Part shown: piece after piece, positions 11,498-23,439 of the stretch
How positions within the stretch are numbered: the first letter of the stretch is position 1
How the letters are laid out: each line of letters begins with the position of its first letter
Program-made: the position numbers and the translations under genes
The notes under the pieces: generated by a model
What the model saw: the letters and a program-made list of their open reading frames with translations, nothing else
Databases searched by the model: none
What the model was told of the DNA's origin: nothing
NCBI RefSeq assembly: GCF_921293095.1
Contig: NC_060252.1
Coordinates: 40,920,881-40,984,880 of the forward strand
Direction: 5' to 3'
Origin: Ischnura elegans
Taxonomy: Eukaryota > Arthropoda > Insecta > Odonata > Coenagrionidae
DNA: 64,000 bases

Positions 11498-14400
11498 TAA
11501 AAGGAGTCTTCCACCCAAGACTTGGACACCTGTGGGCGTGGAACTACGTTCGCGGAAGTCACAGCAAACCAGACGGCGAATATCCCTTCTTAAATCGTCC
11601 GCTAGATGAGGCGACTGTTACCCAAAAACTTTTCCCCTCTCTGTCGACCGGTTCATGAATACTCTTCCAATTCCGTGATATCGTATCAAAGCGAGGGGCA
11701 GATCTCTAGAAGCCCTATCCAAGCTTTTGACGCTCGGGCACCGCAAATCCCAATCATGTTAGTATCCTTGTCCCCACCTCTATCGTCCAACGAAATTTCT
11801 CTGTCTTCGTATGAACTCTCCATCTTGCGGCATCCGAGGACACCGTAATTTCGACCGCAGAGCACGTCGGACGTTTCTGTCATCGCAACTACGGAAGTCC
11901 GGGAACTAATTGCGTTGTGTCTCACTCGAGTCAAAATACTTATCGTTTACCCTCTGCAACTCCACGCAAGTAGGTACGTATCTGCTTGCCGATTTGACAT
12001 TTCTTGTTTGTCGTTGCAGGTTTTGTGCCGGTCTCATACATGTTACATCTATCTCTGGTTTTGCCTCAGGCTGCATTGCAGCATCTGGTGCATGTATGCA
12101 TACATAGAAACCCTTTTTTCGCTAGATTCGCTAGACTTATCATTTATATCATATGCATTAGGAAATAAATTATTCTAATTGAAATATGCACACGAATAAA
12201 ACTCAAAAATATAAACGAAAATGGGGAAAGATCTAAAATGGAACTGATTTACTCTTAATTCAGTCCGATTGAAATGAATTGAAGACAAGGCTTTTGAAGG
12301 ATAAAGAAATCCATGTTTAATACGCGCTTCGCTACGCACGGATAAAGTAATTACTTAACTGTTAATTTTCCTTCCATTCTTTTGGCAATTTTGGTCTATA
12401 GATAATTTGGTAATTGATATGTTTTAGAAGTGAAGAAAGATAGTTGAAAATCAATTTTGACGTTGATAATTATTTAATCAATATGCCTATTTTTATATCT
12501 CTATCGCCAAAAGTTAATAAATAATGTTACCTGCATAATGGTTACATTCATGTGGGGCACCTGCATTCCATAGATAAACAGGTAAATGTGTTTGGCCTCA
12601 TTTTCTTTGCAAAACATGCTAAGAAATAAATATATTATTATTTTTGTTAATGATGTTTTATCAATAGCAACAAATGCAATTGTTTCAATCACTTAAATAA
12701 TTCATCAAATCATTCTGATATTTGATGTTATTTGATCATTAGATTAACGACCCCTATAATTCTATTTATTAATGAGTAGTGGTCGTAAATATAAAAATCC
12801 TACATCAAGTATCATGATGAGAAGTTTTGAAAATATTTTTCCTCCCTACATTTCGTTTCCTTCTGCCTCATCTTCCCTTGCCTCACTCTTTTCCTGGGCG
12901 GCAAAAGTTTGGGCAGCGACCCAAATTTTTAGTGGCTTTTCCGCATGAAGGCAGTAGTTTACTTGACTGGGGGGACGGGGTATGAGGCGTCGCGCAAAGG
13001 GTGAGAGGTGGCATAGGGTGTGGAGGAAAGGCAATGTTTTAAGGGAGACATCTGCTCCTCATCTTCGCCTGCACAGAGGGAAGCTATCAAAAAATCCTTC
13101 GCCTCCACAAATTCATGTCCCAAATCACTTCCGTATCACTCTTTGCTCCTTTACCTACTCGTTTTGTTCTCGTTTTTCTCTTTACCGTCGCAGAGTATTT
13201 TGCATTTCATTTTTTCATCATTTTTTTTCATTTCCTTCTTTTTCCTTGAGAAGAGATTCGGATGTGCATAGTGTAATATTTCCTTAGATAGTGTAATATT
13301 TCCTTTCCATTAAGTAATGTTTTTTTTATTATCAGATTATTCCTTTTGCCACCTTTTTAAATACAGTATTATTTACGAAAAGAAGTGTTATAAGTAATAG
13401 TTATCCATACAATAAACCTTAAGTGGCACTTAAAACTGGCAACCTTTGGCATCTCTCATACCATTGCATCAATATGTGCTTAGAAATATTCATTTTCCCA
13501 TAACAGTTGTATCCTGATGAAAAAATGAAATATAATATCAGAACCACTCGAATAAACTGTTTATTGTAATTTAAATATTCCTTATTTTTTCTCATTAATA
13601 GAAGGATTTTTTGAGAGAAAATATTTAAGGAGAAACAATAACATCCGTTATGGTGGGAGCGTTTTCCATATATTTTAATTGACAGGAATAAGAGCAAGGG
13701 TTGTGATAATAGGTGGAAGAATATATAGAAACTGGATTTAGCATTAATGCATTGCTTCCTTCCTTCAAACAACGCCATTAGTGCAAATATGCAATAAACT
13801 CTTAGAATGGGAAAGCTGTGGATAGGAACATATAACAGAGAGGCTAGGACTAAGACGTTTTGATAGATGGTAACTGCTGGAAATTACTGGATAAAAATGC
13901 GAACGGATTGAGACTGGAACCTTATAATGACGTGTCGGACGCTATAAGATTTAACTCATCTGTTGTGAAGGGCGTAATATTTGACGTAGAAGTTTTTTGA
14001 GAAAATTTCGCGTTTGTATATATTTTCAGGATGCGTGTATCTGTAGTAGCACCCGTACATGGTGCTACTAGGCAATTGCACAGTAATGAAACAATAAAAT
14101 AATGAACCGTGGAATGAGACATGGATATTCTCGACATTTCCAATCCTTGTCAATGACCGGTCTCGGTTTTATTCCATATTGTCATTACTTGCATGGTTAA
14201 TGCGTAACCTGCGTCGTTCAGCCTGTCGTACTCCGGATCATACAAGATATTGGATGCATGTTGTAAAAGGGTACTAAAAATTTGTTTAGCGTTTCCATTG
14301 AAGGGTCAGGAGGAGAAAACCCGATTCGCGCAGCTATTGCCACCAACGGTGATTTAGATTCCTTTACGACCTCACCGGATGAATCTCTGCCCTGTCATCC

Positions 14401-17400
14401 CGTTTCTCATCAAATCACCCCACGCTCATCGGTTCTAAATCCCCTTATTCACCACTCGATCCAAAAGGGGCACAGCCCAGACACCTTAATGAGAACTAGG
14501 CCCATCCCAGCGCTTCGCACCCGCGTACAAATGTCTAACCATCTCCCCTAAGGCCTCGGGCATCGCCACAAAAACATTTACTTTCTCACGCCCCAGATTC
14601 CTCTAATCAATCTCTTCCCCGGCCTTTTGTCTCTCTACTTCCAACCCGAGTCTTCTCTGCCTTAACTGTTTCCCTCATCCGAAAATCAACCAGAAGGAAG
14701 GAGTAGGTGAAGGAAAACTGTTGTTTTTTTAAACGGTGCATTAAAATTTATTAGTTTTGATATTATATTAGTTTCTTTGCGTTTGAAAGCACTATGTTTC
14801 AGGCCGCACAAATGGCAGATAGGCCATCTGCCAGCCTGAGACTGCTTGAGCCATTATGAACAGAAATCCTACTGACACATATGGAAAACAGTCTTGAGTA
14901 GTCCCCATCTACAAAGAGGTTTCAATAAATTATGATTTTCTCGGCCATGTTATACGTCGCCTATTTGTGCAAGATATCACCGTAGTACACTTGATAGAAC
15001 GGACATTTTCCGCGATATCATTACTTTATTTTCACAGATTTAATGCTTGCCAACTTTTTCCACGTCCTTAATTAAATGCTTGTGCCACATTGCTTTCTGT
15101 GGTGTTAAATTTTTCTGTTTGAGCAAAGAAAAATTGCTCGCCAAAATTAGCTTTTCTTTTACCGATTTCTTTTTATATCGGTCAGTCTACTGTTGGTTTT
15201 TTGCTCTGATGATTTATTTTGTCAATTGCATGAGAAATTCAGTGAACTAAAATAATGAAGCTCGAATTTCCTAGAACAGACGAGAGAGAAGTAAAAAATA
15301 GAAAGTGAAAATGTTAGAGGAAAATATTTGGAACAGAACAAGAAGGACTCTAGATGAAGATAATCAGTGAGCAATTAGAATGTGAACCTTGTTTCAATTG
15401 CAAATGAGATGCACTTGTTTCTCTTTATGGTCTACATAAAATATTATTATTGGTCATTGTTATCGCTTCCTCGGAACCCTCTAATGTATTATTTTAATAA
15501 TATCATTGGTCGTCTAAACAGGCTATAAATGTCCTGGTGGCAGGTATGTAAACTATAGCAATCGTTTGAGTGCAGTTGAAATAACTATTTTGTACAATAA
15601 CAGTCGTATTGATGACTATTTGTGTGAACGTTTTCGTTTGAACACCGTGAGGAATCTCACGAAGGTAAGAATATCATTAGTATGTTTGTTTCCCGGAGAT
15701 TAAACACTAATAGACTTTAGGGATCTCATTTGCATTTTCTTTCTTCCCTGGGTAATGGCAAACTTCCTTTTCTCGTAAACCTATTCAAAGGCGAGGTGAG
15801 AGTTACAGTAGTGGTATACAAATTGGCCTATTTAATGACAAGTTCCTTTAATTCTGAGTGTTGCTTCAAGATCTGCTTTATGTATCATCATCCTGTCTGG
15901 CAGGTCAATGTAAATAAACAAATCGTTTCATTTGCCTTTCAGGTATGAAACCTTCTCAATAAATCTCGGAAAGCACCGAAATGGTGATTATGCCGTCTTC
16001 CTGACCAAACTTTTTTCTCCTCTATTCTTAATAAGAATTCTTTTTGTTTTTTTTCTTTTGCACTGTCAAAGTAATTACCCTATTTTTTTACCCTTTTCAG
16101 TTATTTATATTTACTTTCTCTTTCGAGGAAAAAGTTTGCTTTTCGTAAATTATCTCAACATTCATAAGTAAATAGAAAGTTTTTATTCTTTATCTCAATC
16201 TCAGTTACGTTCACATCAATGAAGCACTTCTTATTCACTTAATGTCTGTTTTTTTAAAGCCTTTATTACTTTTTGATTCATATTGTTTAGTTTATTTTTA
16301 AATTTGAATTAAGAGCGAAATTTAGAAAGTGGTTCTTAAAATTGCTTTATTTTTCAATGATAACTTCACTTAACAGTTTCACTCTAATCATCCGTTTCCT
16401 GTTTTCTTTTTATTCCCACATACTTTGTGCGACTCAATCAGTATTCTATAAATGCAAAGGCCAAATTTTGAATTTCACTTATAAATTTAACTTTACTTGA
16501 AAAATATTTTTTCATTAATTTTAAACTACGAGTTACTTACAATTTTTAATTGCTATTTCATTTATTTTGCGTGATTATTTTAGGATATCATTTGAATAAA
16601 AACATGAAATATCCCTCGGAGTTCATATTTTACTAGCTAATTTTCTTTTCCAATCTGCGAAGTTTTATTTCGATATATTCACTTTCATATCAATGAAAAT
16701 CAACGTGTATTTATATTAATTAAGTATTCTTCAAGCTCAACTTCGCTCAACAGCGATTCAAAAACTTTACTCAATATTAACATTTAATCAAATTTTTGTA
16801 ATTCTGTTACAGATTCACAACTGAACAGGATTTATACCCAGAAATCAGGGTGAGGGAGGGATTGAAGTCATAAACCTCTCGTTTTCCCTCCACTAACCTT
16901 TATCTCCGTAAAATAGTATAGTTTGATACATTTGAGTGTGCCTAAAATGTAGAAAATTGCTGAACTTTGTCAACCATCCACACCTGTACAATCGTTTTCA
17001 GGCCTCATTAATTACCAGAATGTAGCCATATATATGCAATAAGAACACTCATATTTACTTTTAATGATTTGTATCTATTAATAATTATTATGTTTTTACA
17101 TGGCATTTGTAAAAAATATGCTCTCTCTATATTGTTACGGAGAAATTTTGCATTGCTCTTAGAAAGCCAATCCTCGAATCGGATGCCTAGGAGACTTATT
17201 TAAGGGTTTTAAGTTCATCTAACTTTTGTCTTTGATAGCTTCGTTATTAAATTCCGTGAATTTTCCAATGGCTACGGAATCATAACGGCCCCTCGAGACA
17301 GGTTTAATGCGAGGACTTAATTTTACGTCGGAAAATATCCTCCTAATTAGCGACAGGAAATGCTTCAAAGAAAATTATATTGTCTGAGGATGGTGGAAAA

Positions 17401-17825
17401 CGAATGAGTTCCCGAAATCACTCAAGTAAGGAGAGGAGAGCTTTAGTAATCTTCTTTGCCCAATTAAATTTGATTTTTAGCAGCTCAATGGTCTTGATCC
17501 GATATCAGACATGGTTAAATGTTGGAACTTCTTGCGATATGATAGAAGGGCCTGTCAGAAGTGTGTGCGTCAACACGCTAGTTTCTGAATTTCTTCTGGT
17601 CGTTGGATTAGATTGCAGTGTAATTAAAATGAAAAAATGTAATATATAGGTTAACTAACAAACCCGTGCAATAGTAATTAGTGCTGCTCGTTCAGCATAG
17701 ACTACAAAAAATTATTAACGATGAGCCGAGCATCAGAAATTGGAACATCTTTGTGGAAAAACTAAAAAATGGATGATAATGTGTGATATACTTTTTAATT
17801 CAAGAGAAATATCGTACGCAATGTC
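11498..17825. other. Long stretch without recognised gene or element
   Basis: About 6.3 kb of mostly AT-rich DNA. GC-richer, pyrimidine-biased patches lie at about 11520-11900, 12880-13260 and 14300-14690; frames inside them are short and overlap on both strands. A 19-bp unit (ATAGTGTAATATTTCCTT core) is duplicated at about 13266-13303. I see no exon, RNA gene or transposon here. Confidence 0.5.
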
Positions 17826-17837
17826 ATCATTGTAGTT
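17826..17837. repeat. Target-site duplication, left copy
   Basis: ATCATTGTAGTT at 17826-17837 is repeated exactly at 18579-18590 and the two copies bracket the RTE insertion. The preceding bases (TGTC against TGT) are also similar. A 12-bp duplication is typical of LINE target-primed insertion. Confidence 0.85.
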
Positions 17838-17861
17838 CATCATCATCATCATCATCATCAT
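17838..17861. repeat. CAT trinucleotide microsatellite (LINE tail)
   Basis: About eight CAT units. It lies exactly between the left target-site duplication and the RTE 3' end, so it is the element's 3' tail rather than an independent microsatellite. Confidence 0.85.
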
Positions 17862-17873
17862 TAGTCAACAATC

Positions 17874-18575
17874 CTAAGATTGGTTTGACGCAGCTCTCCA
17901 TTTCTCTCTCCTATCCGCTAATCTCTTCATAGCTACATATTTATTCTCTTTTACATCCTTTATAACCTGTCCGATATAACTCATTCGGGGCCGTCCCTTG
18001 CCCTTTTTCCCTTCCACTTGTCCTTCAACGATTGTCTTCATCAGACCATCGTGCCTCAAAATGTGGCCTACTAAGTTGTCCTTTCTTCTGCTTAATGTTT
18101 TTAGGAGGCTCCTCTTTTCTCCTACTCTCCTTAGCACTTCCTGGTTACTCACACGGTCAATCCATTTTATCTTCATCATTCTTCGGTAGCACCACATTTC
18201 GAATGCTTCCACTCTTGACTTCTCTGCTGCTGTCAACGTCCAAGCCTCGCTTCCATAGAGAAACATACTCCATATGCAGCATCTGATGAATTGTTTCCTT
18301 ACTTCTATGCTGGTATTTTCAGCTGTAAGAAGATTCTTCTTTTTGTAGAAAGCCCTCTTCGCCTGCGCTATTCTACTGTGTATTTCTTTCTTGCTCCGTC
18401 CATCGCTGGTAATTCGGCTTCCCAGGTAAGAGAACTCGTTCACGTCTTCAAGCTTATGCTTTCCTAGGTTGATGTTAGTTTTAGCCTCCTCTCTTTTACT
18501 GCAAACTAATATCTTAGTCTTCTTTTTGTTGATTTTCAGCTGATATCTGGCCATTGTCCTTTCCATGTTTGTCAA
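17874..18575 (-). pseudogene. RTE ORF2 C-terminal fragment (reverse transcriptase thumb and tail)
   Basis: A 233-codon open frame without internal stops. In a full element it would be the end of the endonuclease-reverse transcriptase that copies the LINE RNA into nuclear DNA. Visible landmarks in order are KINKKKTKILVCS near residue 14, FSYLGSRITSDG near 48, LYGSEAWTL near 107, FEMWCYRRMMKIKW near 125, LVGHILRHDGL near 168, GKKGKGRP near 188 and REKWRAA near the end. This order is the one seen after the catalytic palm in RTE/BovB-type elements. The palm with its aspartates and the upstream endonuclease are missing. The Met at 18573-18575 is internal, and only four residues precede it before the truncation point. 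The frame lies wholly inside the bracketing 12-bp duplication. It cannot encode an active enzyme. The RTE clade assignment is firm; a finer family is not possible here. Confidence 0.88.
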
Positions 18576-18578
18576 TGT

Positions 18579-18590
18579 ATCATTGTAGTT
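18579..18590. repeat. Target-site duplication, right copy
   Basis: Exact second copy of ATCATTGTAGTT, marking the 5' truncation point of the RTE insertion. Confidence 0.85.
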
Positions 18591-19206
18591 ATCAAATCAT
18601 TAATATCTAGTACGCCAATAGTTCAATGAGTTCTTTCTTTTTAAAACTTAGACTTCTCGTCCAGGTAAAGAAGTAAGCCTCCCAAAGCAAAATATATGTT
18701 GTAAGAGAGGTATGTATCACTTTTAATAATTGCAAATTCTAAAAATGGATTGCATGTCAAACAGGAATAAACATCTCAATAACCTTGTTTAAACATTTGA
18801 CTAATTTGAAGATGTAGTTCTGCCGCAGTTCAAAACTCGTCGACGTAGTTTGCGAACAATAAACCACTATTGTTGCATTTACTTTCCCTTTTATGTGCTT
18901 GTAAACATTTATTCCCTGATTTCGAAAGAAAGATAGCTAATATGATGGGCAAATTATAGAGTACTGAATGGAGGACTGCGTTCTTATCCAGTCTATATAC
19001 TCAATTTCATCATTTACAACCGCCATCAGAAAACTTCCTCTTTAAATTTTCTTCTTTTTATCCATCCTCCATAAATTAGGAAAAGAGCGGACGAGGCGGT
19101 CATGTAAGTGAAGTAATACGTGATACCTGAGTGTATTTAATGCGTGTTTTTTGTCGTTGTTTTTATTTCTTGTTGTACTTTATTACGAGGACCACTCCAG
19201 GACTTA
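18591..19206. other. No feature seen
   Basis: AT-rich flank of the RTE insertion; no coding or repeat signal recognised. Confidence 0.5.
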
Positions 19207-20165
19207 CGCACCCAAATTTCCTGATACCTAAACTTCTATTTTAGGCACTTCCAATTTTTATAGTGTATAAACACATCCTTTAGGAACACCATGTCACTTT
19301 TCAAAATAACCTCCGCTCTTTTCAATAGCCTTACACCACTTTGGAACTATGGCGTGTATTGCTGCTCAGTAAAACTCTGACTTGGCGCGCTGAACATTGA
19401 GAGGTGTTAGTGCAGTATGGGGTCTATCGTTGCGTCCACGATCTTCAATATAGGCGTGCTCGTTCTCACCAGATACTAGTTGTGTCCAGTGACTAATTGC
19501 ACTGCCATCGACATCATCATCTCTATACACCCTCTTTTACCTTTTGCTAATTTTTCCGACCCCCTCATTGTCACAACAAAGGACCTCTATTACAGCGCGT
19601 TGCTTTTGACGAAGGGGACTGCATAGAGGAAGCCAAATTTCCTCCCATGGAGAGCTTTTTTATGTTGCCACTTCGGTCGCATTTTAATCGGACTTCAAAA
19701 ATGTCCACGGCGCGGTGATAAGTGCAACGCGATCCACATTGTTCCAATACTTTGCCGTACAATGCTTGTCATTGCGAGGAATAGCATTGGAAAGTAATGA
19801 ATTTCACAGATCACAGATCATCATGTGTAAAAATTTCGGTGAATATCCCTAACTTTTCCATATTTCTCCTTGAAACTCGGATCATTTTGTCCGTCAGCGA
19901 CACCAGTGGGGACTTTTGTAAACCCATTTAAATGCGCGGGGGTTGACAACACATTTAGAGGCCGACTTGAGGATCCTCTATTGTAATATTCGTGCTTTTG
20001 ACGGACATGAAGTACATCCGCAAACTTACACGGCTGCTGCAACCACGCCGCGATAGTTATTGCGTTGAAATAAATTTTAATGGAAGCGGGAAGGATGCTT
20101 CTATGCACTCTATTAATTGGAAGTGCCTAGAGCAACAATTGCGGTGTCAGGAAATTTTTGTGCAT
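19207..20165 (-). mobile_element. Internally deleted mariner-like element
   Basis: Imperfect inverted ends of about 57 bp lie at 19207-19264 and about 20104-20165. They share AAATTTCCTGA-ACC, then TAGGCACTTCCAATT and ATAGAGTG or ATAGTG. Both ends abut TA in approximate agreement with the mariner target site. On the minus strand there are two transposase relics: a linker-like region and a C-terminal end, with the catalytic core missing between them. The 5' side (plus-strand 19560-20000) shares a block with 22845-23250, which may be native to the element or a nested repeat. This looks like a MITE-type deletion derivative. Confidence 0.65.
19294..19521 (-). pseudogene. Mariner transposase relic, catalytic core deleted
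   Basis: Two coding scraps on the minus strand. At 19385-19521 the translation includes ISHWTQLVSGE, then EDRGRNDRPHTALTP. This resembles the mariner region after the DNA-binding helices, where a W, a basic GRP-like linker and TA-TP residues recur. At 19294-19347 it reads VPKWCKAIEKSGGYFEK followed by a stop. That matches the mariner C-terminus, which usually has a W, a C or A, a G and a final YFE. About 35 bases separate them, whereas about 200 residues containing the DD34D triad are expected. The enzyme would normally cut and paste the element at TA sites. This copy cannot. Recognition rests on short motifs, so I am fairly but not fully sure. Confidence 0.6.
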
Positions 20166-20170
20166 TAGTT

Positions 20171-20206
20171 TTATAATAATAATAATATTAAAATAATAAT
20201 AATATA
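20171..20206. repeat. AAT-rich simple repeat
   Basis: Imperfect ATA/AAT units directly beyond the right end of the mariner-like element. Confidence 0.7.
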
Positions 20207-20494
20207 TTTTTATTCCACATTATGGTACATGAAATATTAGCAGCTTAGTTTTTACAAGGTGAAATATAGGCACCACTATGGTAAGAACCAGTGTTGGGGT
20301 TGCCACCTCTTGAATTAAAAAACTGACAGCTGGCTGGTGCGGCCAAAACAAAAGAGTATCCCATAGCTCATAAGTCAAAGTACGCTTTTCTTTGACATGT
20401 GTTCCTTTGAGAATATTGTGAAGGATTGAAAAACAACATAAAAACAAATACATAAATTCTCAAATATATAAATTTGAGAAAATTTCTAACCCAA
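20207..20494. other. No feature seen
   Basis: Unannotated; a 77-codon minus-strand frame resembles nothing known. Confidence 0.45.
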
Positions 20495-20556
20495 GGCTTA
20501 GTCTGAGGTGAGCTCTATTCTCATCAATCTAGACCAACCTACGGTTTGAACCACTG
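20495..20556. repeat. Dispersed repeat fragment, copy B
   Basis: Counterpart of 3158-3217 in the same orientation, about 75% identical by eye. It ends in a GAGT tandem (GAGTGAGTGAGTGG) that copy A lacks. Confidence 0.4.
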
Positions 20557-21789
20557 AGTGAGTGAGTGGAGCCACCAAATTATACGGGCCGCTCGTACGA
20601 TGGCTTTCGTTCATTCATTTTCCCCGCCCTCTTCCAACGTCTGCACCCCTTCTTTATCTCTTCCTCGAGCACACTAGTCAGTGGCGAGATTTCCCATCGC
20701 GGCACTTCCTCAAGGCGCACGGGCGCACTTAATTCCCTCCACGCCCACTGTCTTCAGCCGGCGCCACCTCCGTTCTTTTCGCCCTCCCGAGTATAAATTT
20801 TACCCCTCCTACCCACCTTCCCCTCCCGCCCCACCCCTTTCTCTATTCCGTCCATCGCATTACCTCCACCCCTCCCTGCAATTCGACCCCTTCTCCCTTG
20901 CAGCCTCTTTAAGCCTCATGGAATGAGGACCCTCAGCAAGCAGGCACGCGGGGGTTGAACAACGACGCTCCAAAATAGCGAAGCCACGAGTCCTAATCTC
21001 AAGGAGAAGGATCCTTGATGCAAAAGGATCTCTAGTGTCGACTGCCTCGGCTCCTTTTCATGCTGATTTATTCAACCCTTTTTTTAAACCCGGCTAATTT
21101 TATAGCCAAAAATGAAAAAATCGTTAATCCTTTGATTTCTCTCGTTCTCGGACGCTCTGTTGTATGATGATTGTTTGTTTTTGGTACTTGATGCATTGTT
21201 AATAGTACTTGATACATGAGGAAGCTGGAATTGAGTGTAGTTTTGTGATTAATTCGTTGGATTGAGGAATCTGGGGATGCAAATTTTGGTATTTTTTATT
21301 CAAGATTTGTTGCTGTAGTTTAAACGAATTTGGTGTAAAATATTTAATCCATTAATTCTATGGAAAAATATATACGCATAAATATGACCTGTCCAAAATA
21401 TCGTATTTTTTTGTTTTTACCATCTCAGTAATTTCAGTCGTTTATTTATAACGCAGCTGAGAAAAAATCATGTCACATCAACTACTTACTGATTTTTTTC
21501 TTAATAGTACTTTTGGCGATAGCAACCTTAGTAAAATTACCAATCTTCAGCGAGGTATATCCACTGTGGCAGTATGTATACCTCATTTTTTATAGCATGC
21601 TGCTTTTTTATGGTATCATCGTATTTTTTAAATGTGGTTCTTCCATTAGTAATGAATCCGATATCATAATTATGGAAACTAAAAATTTAATTTATCGTAA
21701 AAGAAAAGAGTGGGGTTGTTTTTAGTTAGAGGATGTAATTTTTTAAATCAACGATATATGTAAATTAATTGGATTCTACGTTGTCATGA
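20557..21789. other. No gene recognised; C-rich island at about 20570-20930
   Basis: The island is pyrimidine-rich on the plus strand and holds overlapping frames of 76 and 81 codons rich in Pro and Ser. No motif is recognisable. The remainder is AT-rich and empty. Confidence 0.45.
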
Positions 21790-22525
21790 AGGTTCAGTAT
21801 ATACGCTTCATTATATTCTTTTCAGACATAATTTTTCAAACTATTTCAAGTTAATTGTGGAGTAGCGAGATTGAGGGCATCATTAACTTCTCATTCATGA
21901 TTTATGTTTTCAAATTATGAGTTTGGAAATGTTGCGAAAACAACATCGTGAGAAAGCTTCCATTTTGTAGCAAGGTCTAGAGTTGAGTGAGGGATATTAT
22001 TTCTCATATGAAACCTAATATTACGTCCGTGCCCATGCCCTGAAGCCCTGAGTTGGATAAAGTAAGTTATGAATGGATATATTTTTAAAACTCAGACATT
22101 TTTAGCAGTGCATTCATGTTATACTAAATGTAAAGATTGGTCCATTGTTATTGATTTGACGGTGAACACTCAATTCTTAATACTCGAAAGGGAAGAATAA
22201 GATTCTTCCATAGCGAGAGAATGATAGACTCGTATTCAATCAATTGTAAAGAAAATGGTGCCTACTTTGCCATGAATTTGCAGGAAAATCTAGTAAGTTT
22301 TATATTTCCAGGCATTTTGCGAAAGCTGAGTTAAATGACTTTGTTGAATGCATCATCGGTTGCTCATTCTTGATGTATCTTTATAAATGATGAGTTTGGA
22401 ATCGCTGCGAAAACTCCTTCGTGAAAAAGTATTCTCCTCTTGGTTCAATGGACTAGAGTCGGTGGAGAGAGGGATATTTTTCCCCGACCGAAACCTGTTA
22501 TCTCGTCCATGCCGTGCATTGGGTG
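21790..22525. repeat. Diverged tandem duplication, period about 473 bp
   Basis: Two units, about 21790-22050 and 22262-22525, align in order. Anchors are GCATCAT-, CTCATTC-TGAT, ATGAGTTTGGAA, GCGAAAAC, GTGA-AAAG, CTAGAGT, GAGGGATATT and AACCT-TTA. The anchor TGAGTTTGGA is at 21918 and 22391. Identity is perhaps 65-70%, so the duplication is old. No coding function is visible. Confidence 0.6.
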
Positions 22526-22844
22526 CGTGGTGTTGCCAGGGGTGAAGTGGAGCGGCACAAATTTGAGCCCCGCCTCACTGCAAATAGCACCGCGAAGGGT
22601 TTTTGCTCAGTGAGACGGAGGAGGCGGTCAGGTCCACCTTATTGGTTACGTGTCTTATCTCCCTTAGCCATGCGCCTCTGTCTGTTTTCCAAAATTATAT
22701 GCTGCCCGCTCGTCTCCCACCAAACCACCCACTGTTTTCTTTGCTTCCACACACCCCCATAGCCCATACCACTCGCCACCGTTATACTTCACTCTTTTCC
22801 TCCCTATTCGAGAATCAAGTCACCGATGGCGGCGCTGGAGGCGC
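22526..22844. other. No gene recognised; GC-rich stretch
   Basis: Frames of 82 and 109 codons overlap on the plus strand in a GC-rich patch. The longer one (22603-22932) runs into the repeat block at 22845 and so is not a conserved gene. Confidence 0.45.
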
Positions 22845-23250
22845 TGACGTAATTTTTCAAAATGGCCGACGCATCGAGGATAGTGTTGTGATCAAGGGGA
22901 CAGCATACATGGGGGCCAATTCCATACCATAGAAAGATAGCTTTTGTTGGCGTATCGGTCGCATTTTAATCGGTTTTCAAAAATTTCCGCGGCGCGGTAA
23001 TGAGTGCAATGCAATCAATTTTTTCCAATATATTGCAGTATAATGTTTGTCATTGCGAGAAATAGCATTGATAATTAATGAATTTGATATATCACGTCAA
23101 AATGTGTTTAAGTGTGGATAATACCCCTAACTATTCCTTATATTCCCTTGAAACTAGGAACAATTTGTCCATAGGTGACACGATTGGCGACTTTTGTAAA
23201 CCCATTTAAATGCGCGGCATGAAACGTCTATTGTATTATTCGTGGTTGCG
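22845..23250. repeat. Block shared with the mariner-like element at 19.6-20.0 kb
   Basis: Collinear with about 19560-20000 in the same orientation. Anchors are GGTCGCATTTTAATCGG, GGCGCGGT-AT-AGTGCAA, TTGTCATTGCGAG, AATAGCATTG, CCCTAAC, CCTTGAAACT and AAACCCATTTAAATGCGCGG. Identity is roughly 75% by eye. The TIRs and transposase scraps of the 19-kb element are absent here. Confidence 0.65.
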
Positions 23251-23439
23251 ATCACGAATATGACAAAAACTATCCATAAGTCGACCTGTAAATGTGTAGT
23301 CACCCTCCGCACATTTAAATGGGTTTACAGAAGTCGACAATCGTGTCGCTGACAGACAAATTGATCCATGTCTCACGGGGAAATTAGGTATAAGTAGGAG
23401 TGTTTACCGATGCACATGATGATTTGACCTATCAAATTC
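23080..23439. repeat. Long palindrome, arms of about 135 bp
   Basis: The left arm (23080-23217) overlaps the shared block; the right arm (23307-23439) is its inverted copy. Paired anchors are GAATTTGATA at the outside and AAACCCATTTAAATG at the inside, with an 89-bp spacer. The copy at 19.8-19.9 kb has only one arm, so either the palindrome is the original element and 19.8 kb a half copy, or the arm was duplicated in inverse orientation here. Confidence 0.65.

Larger units (their letters stand above)
17838..18578 (-). mobile_element. RTE-clade LINE, 5'-truncated insertion
   Basis: An insertion of about 740 bp with coding strand minus. On the plus strand it begins with a CAT microsatellite (17838-17861), the ATG-repeat tail typical of RTE 3' ends. 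It continues through a short 3' region into the C-terminal third of ORF2, then ends abruptly at 18578. Exact 12-bp direct repeats flank it. Truncation at the 5' end removed the endonuclease and the catalytic reverse transcriptase palm. The open frame is uninterrupted and the duplication is exact, so insertion is probably recent in this genome's history. A fragment of the same 3' end is at 2873-2925. Confidence 0.88.

Noticed and set aside
17861..17900. CAT microsatellite as an independent repeat
   Set aside because: It sits precisely at the LINE 3' end inside the target duplication, so it is the element's tail.
22603..22932. 109-codon open frame
   Set aside because: Its second half is part of the repeat block shared with 19.6-20.0 kb, where the frame is not conserved.
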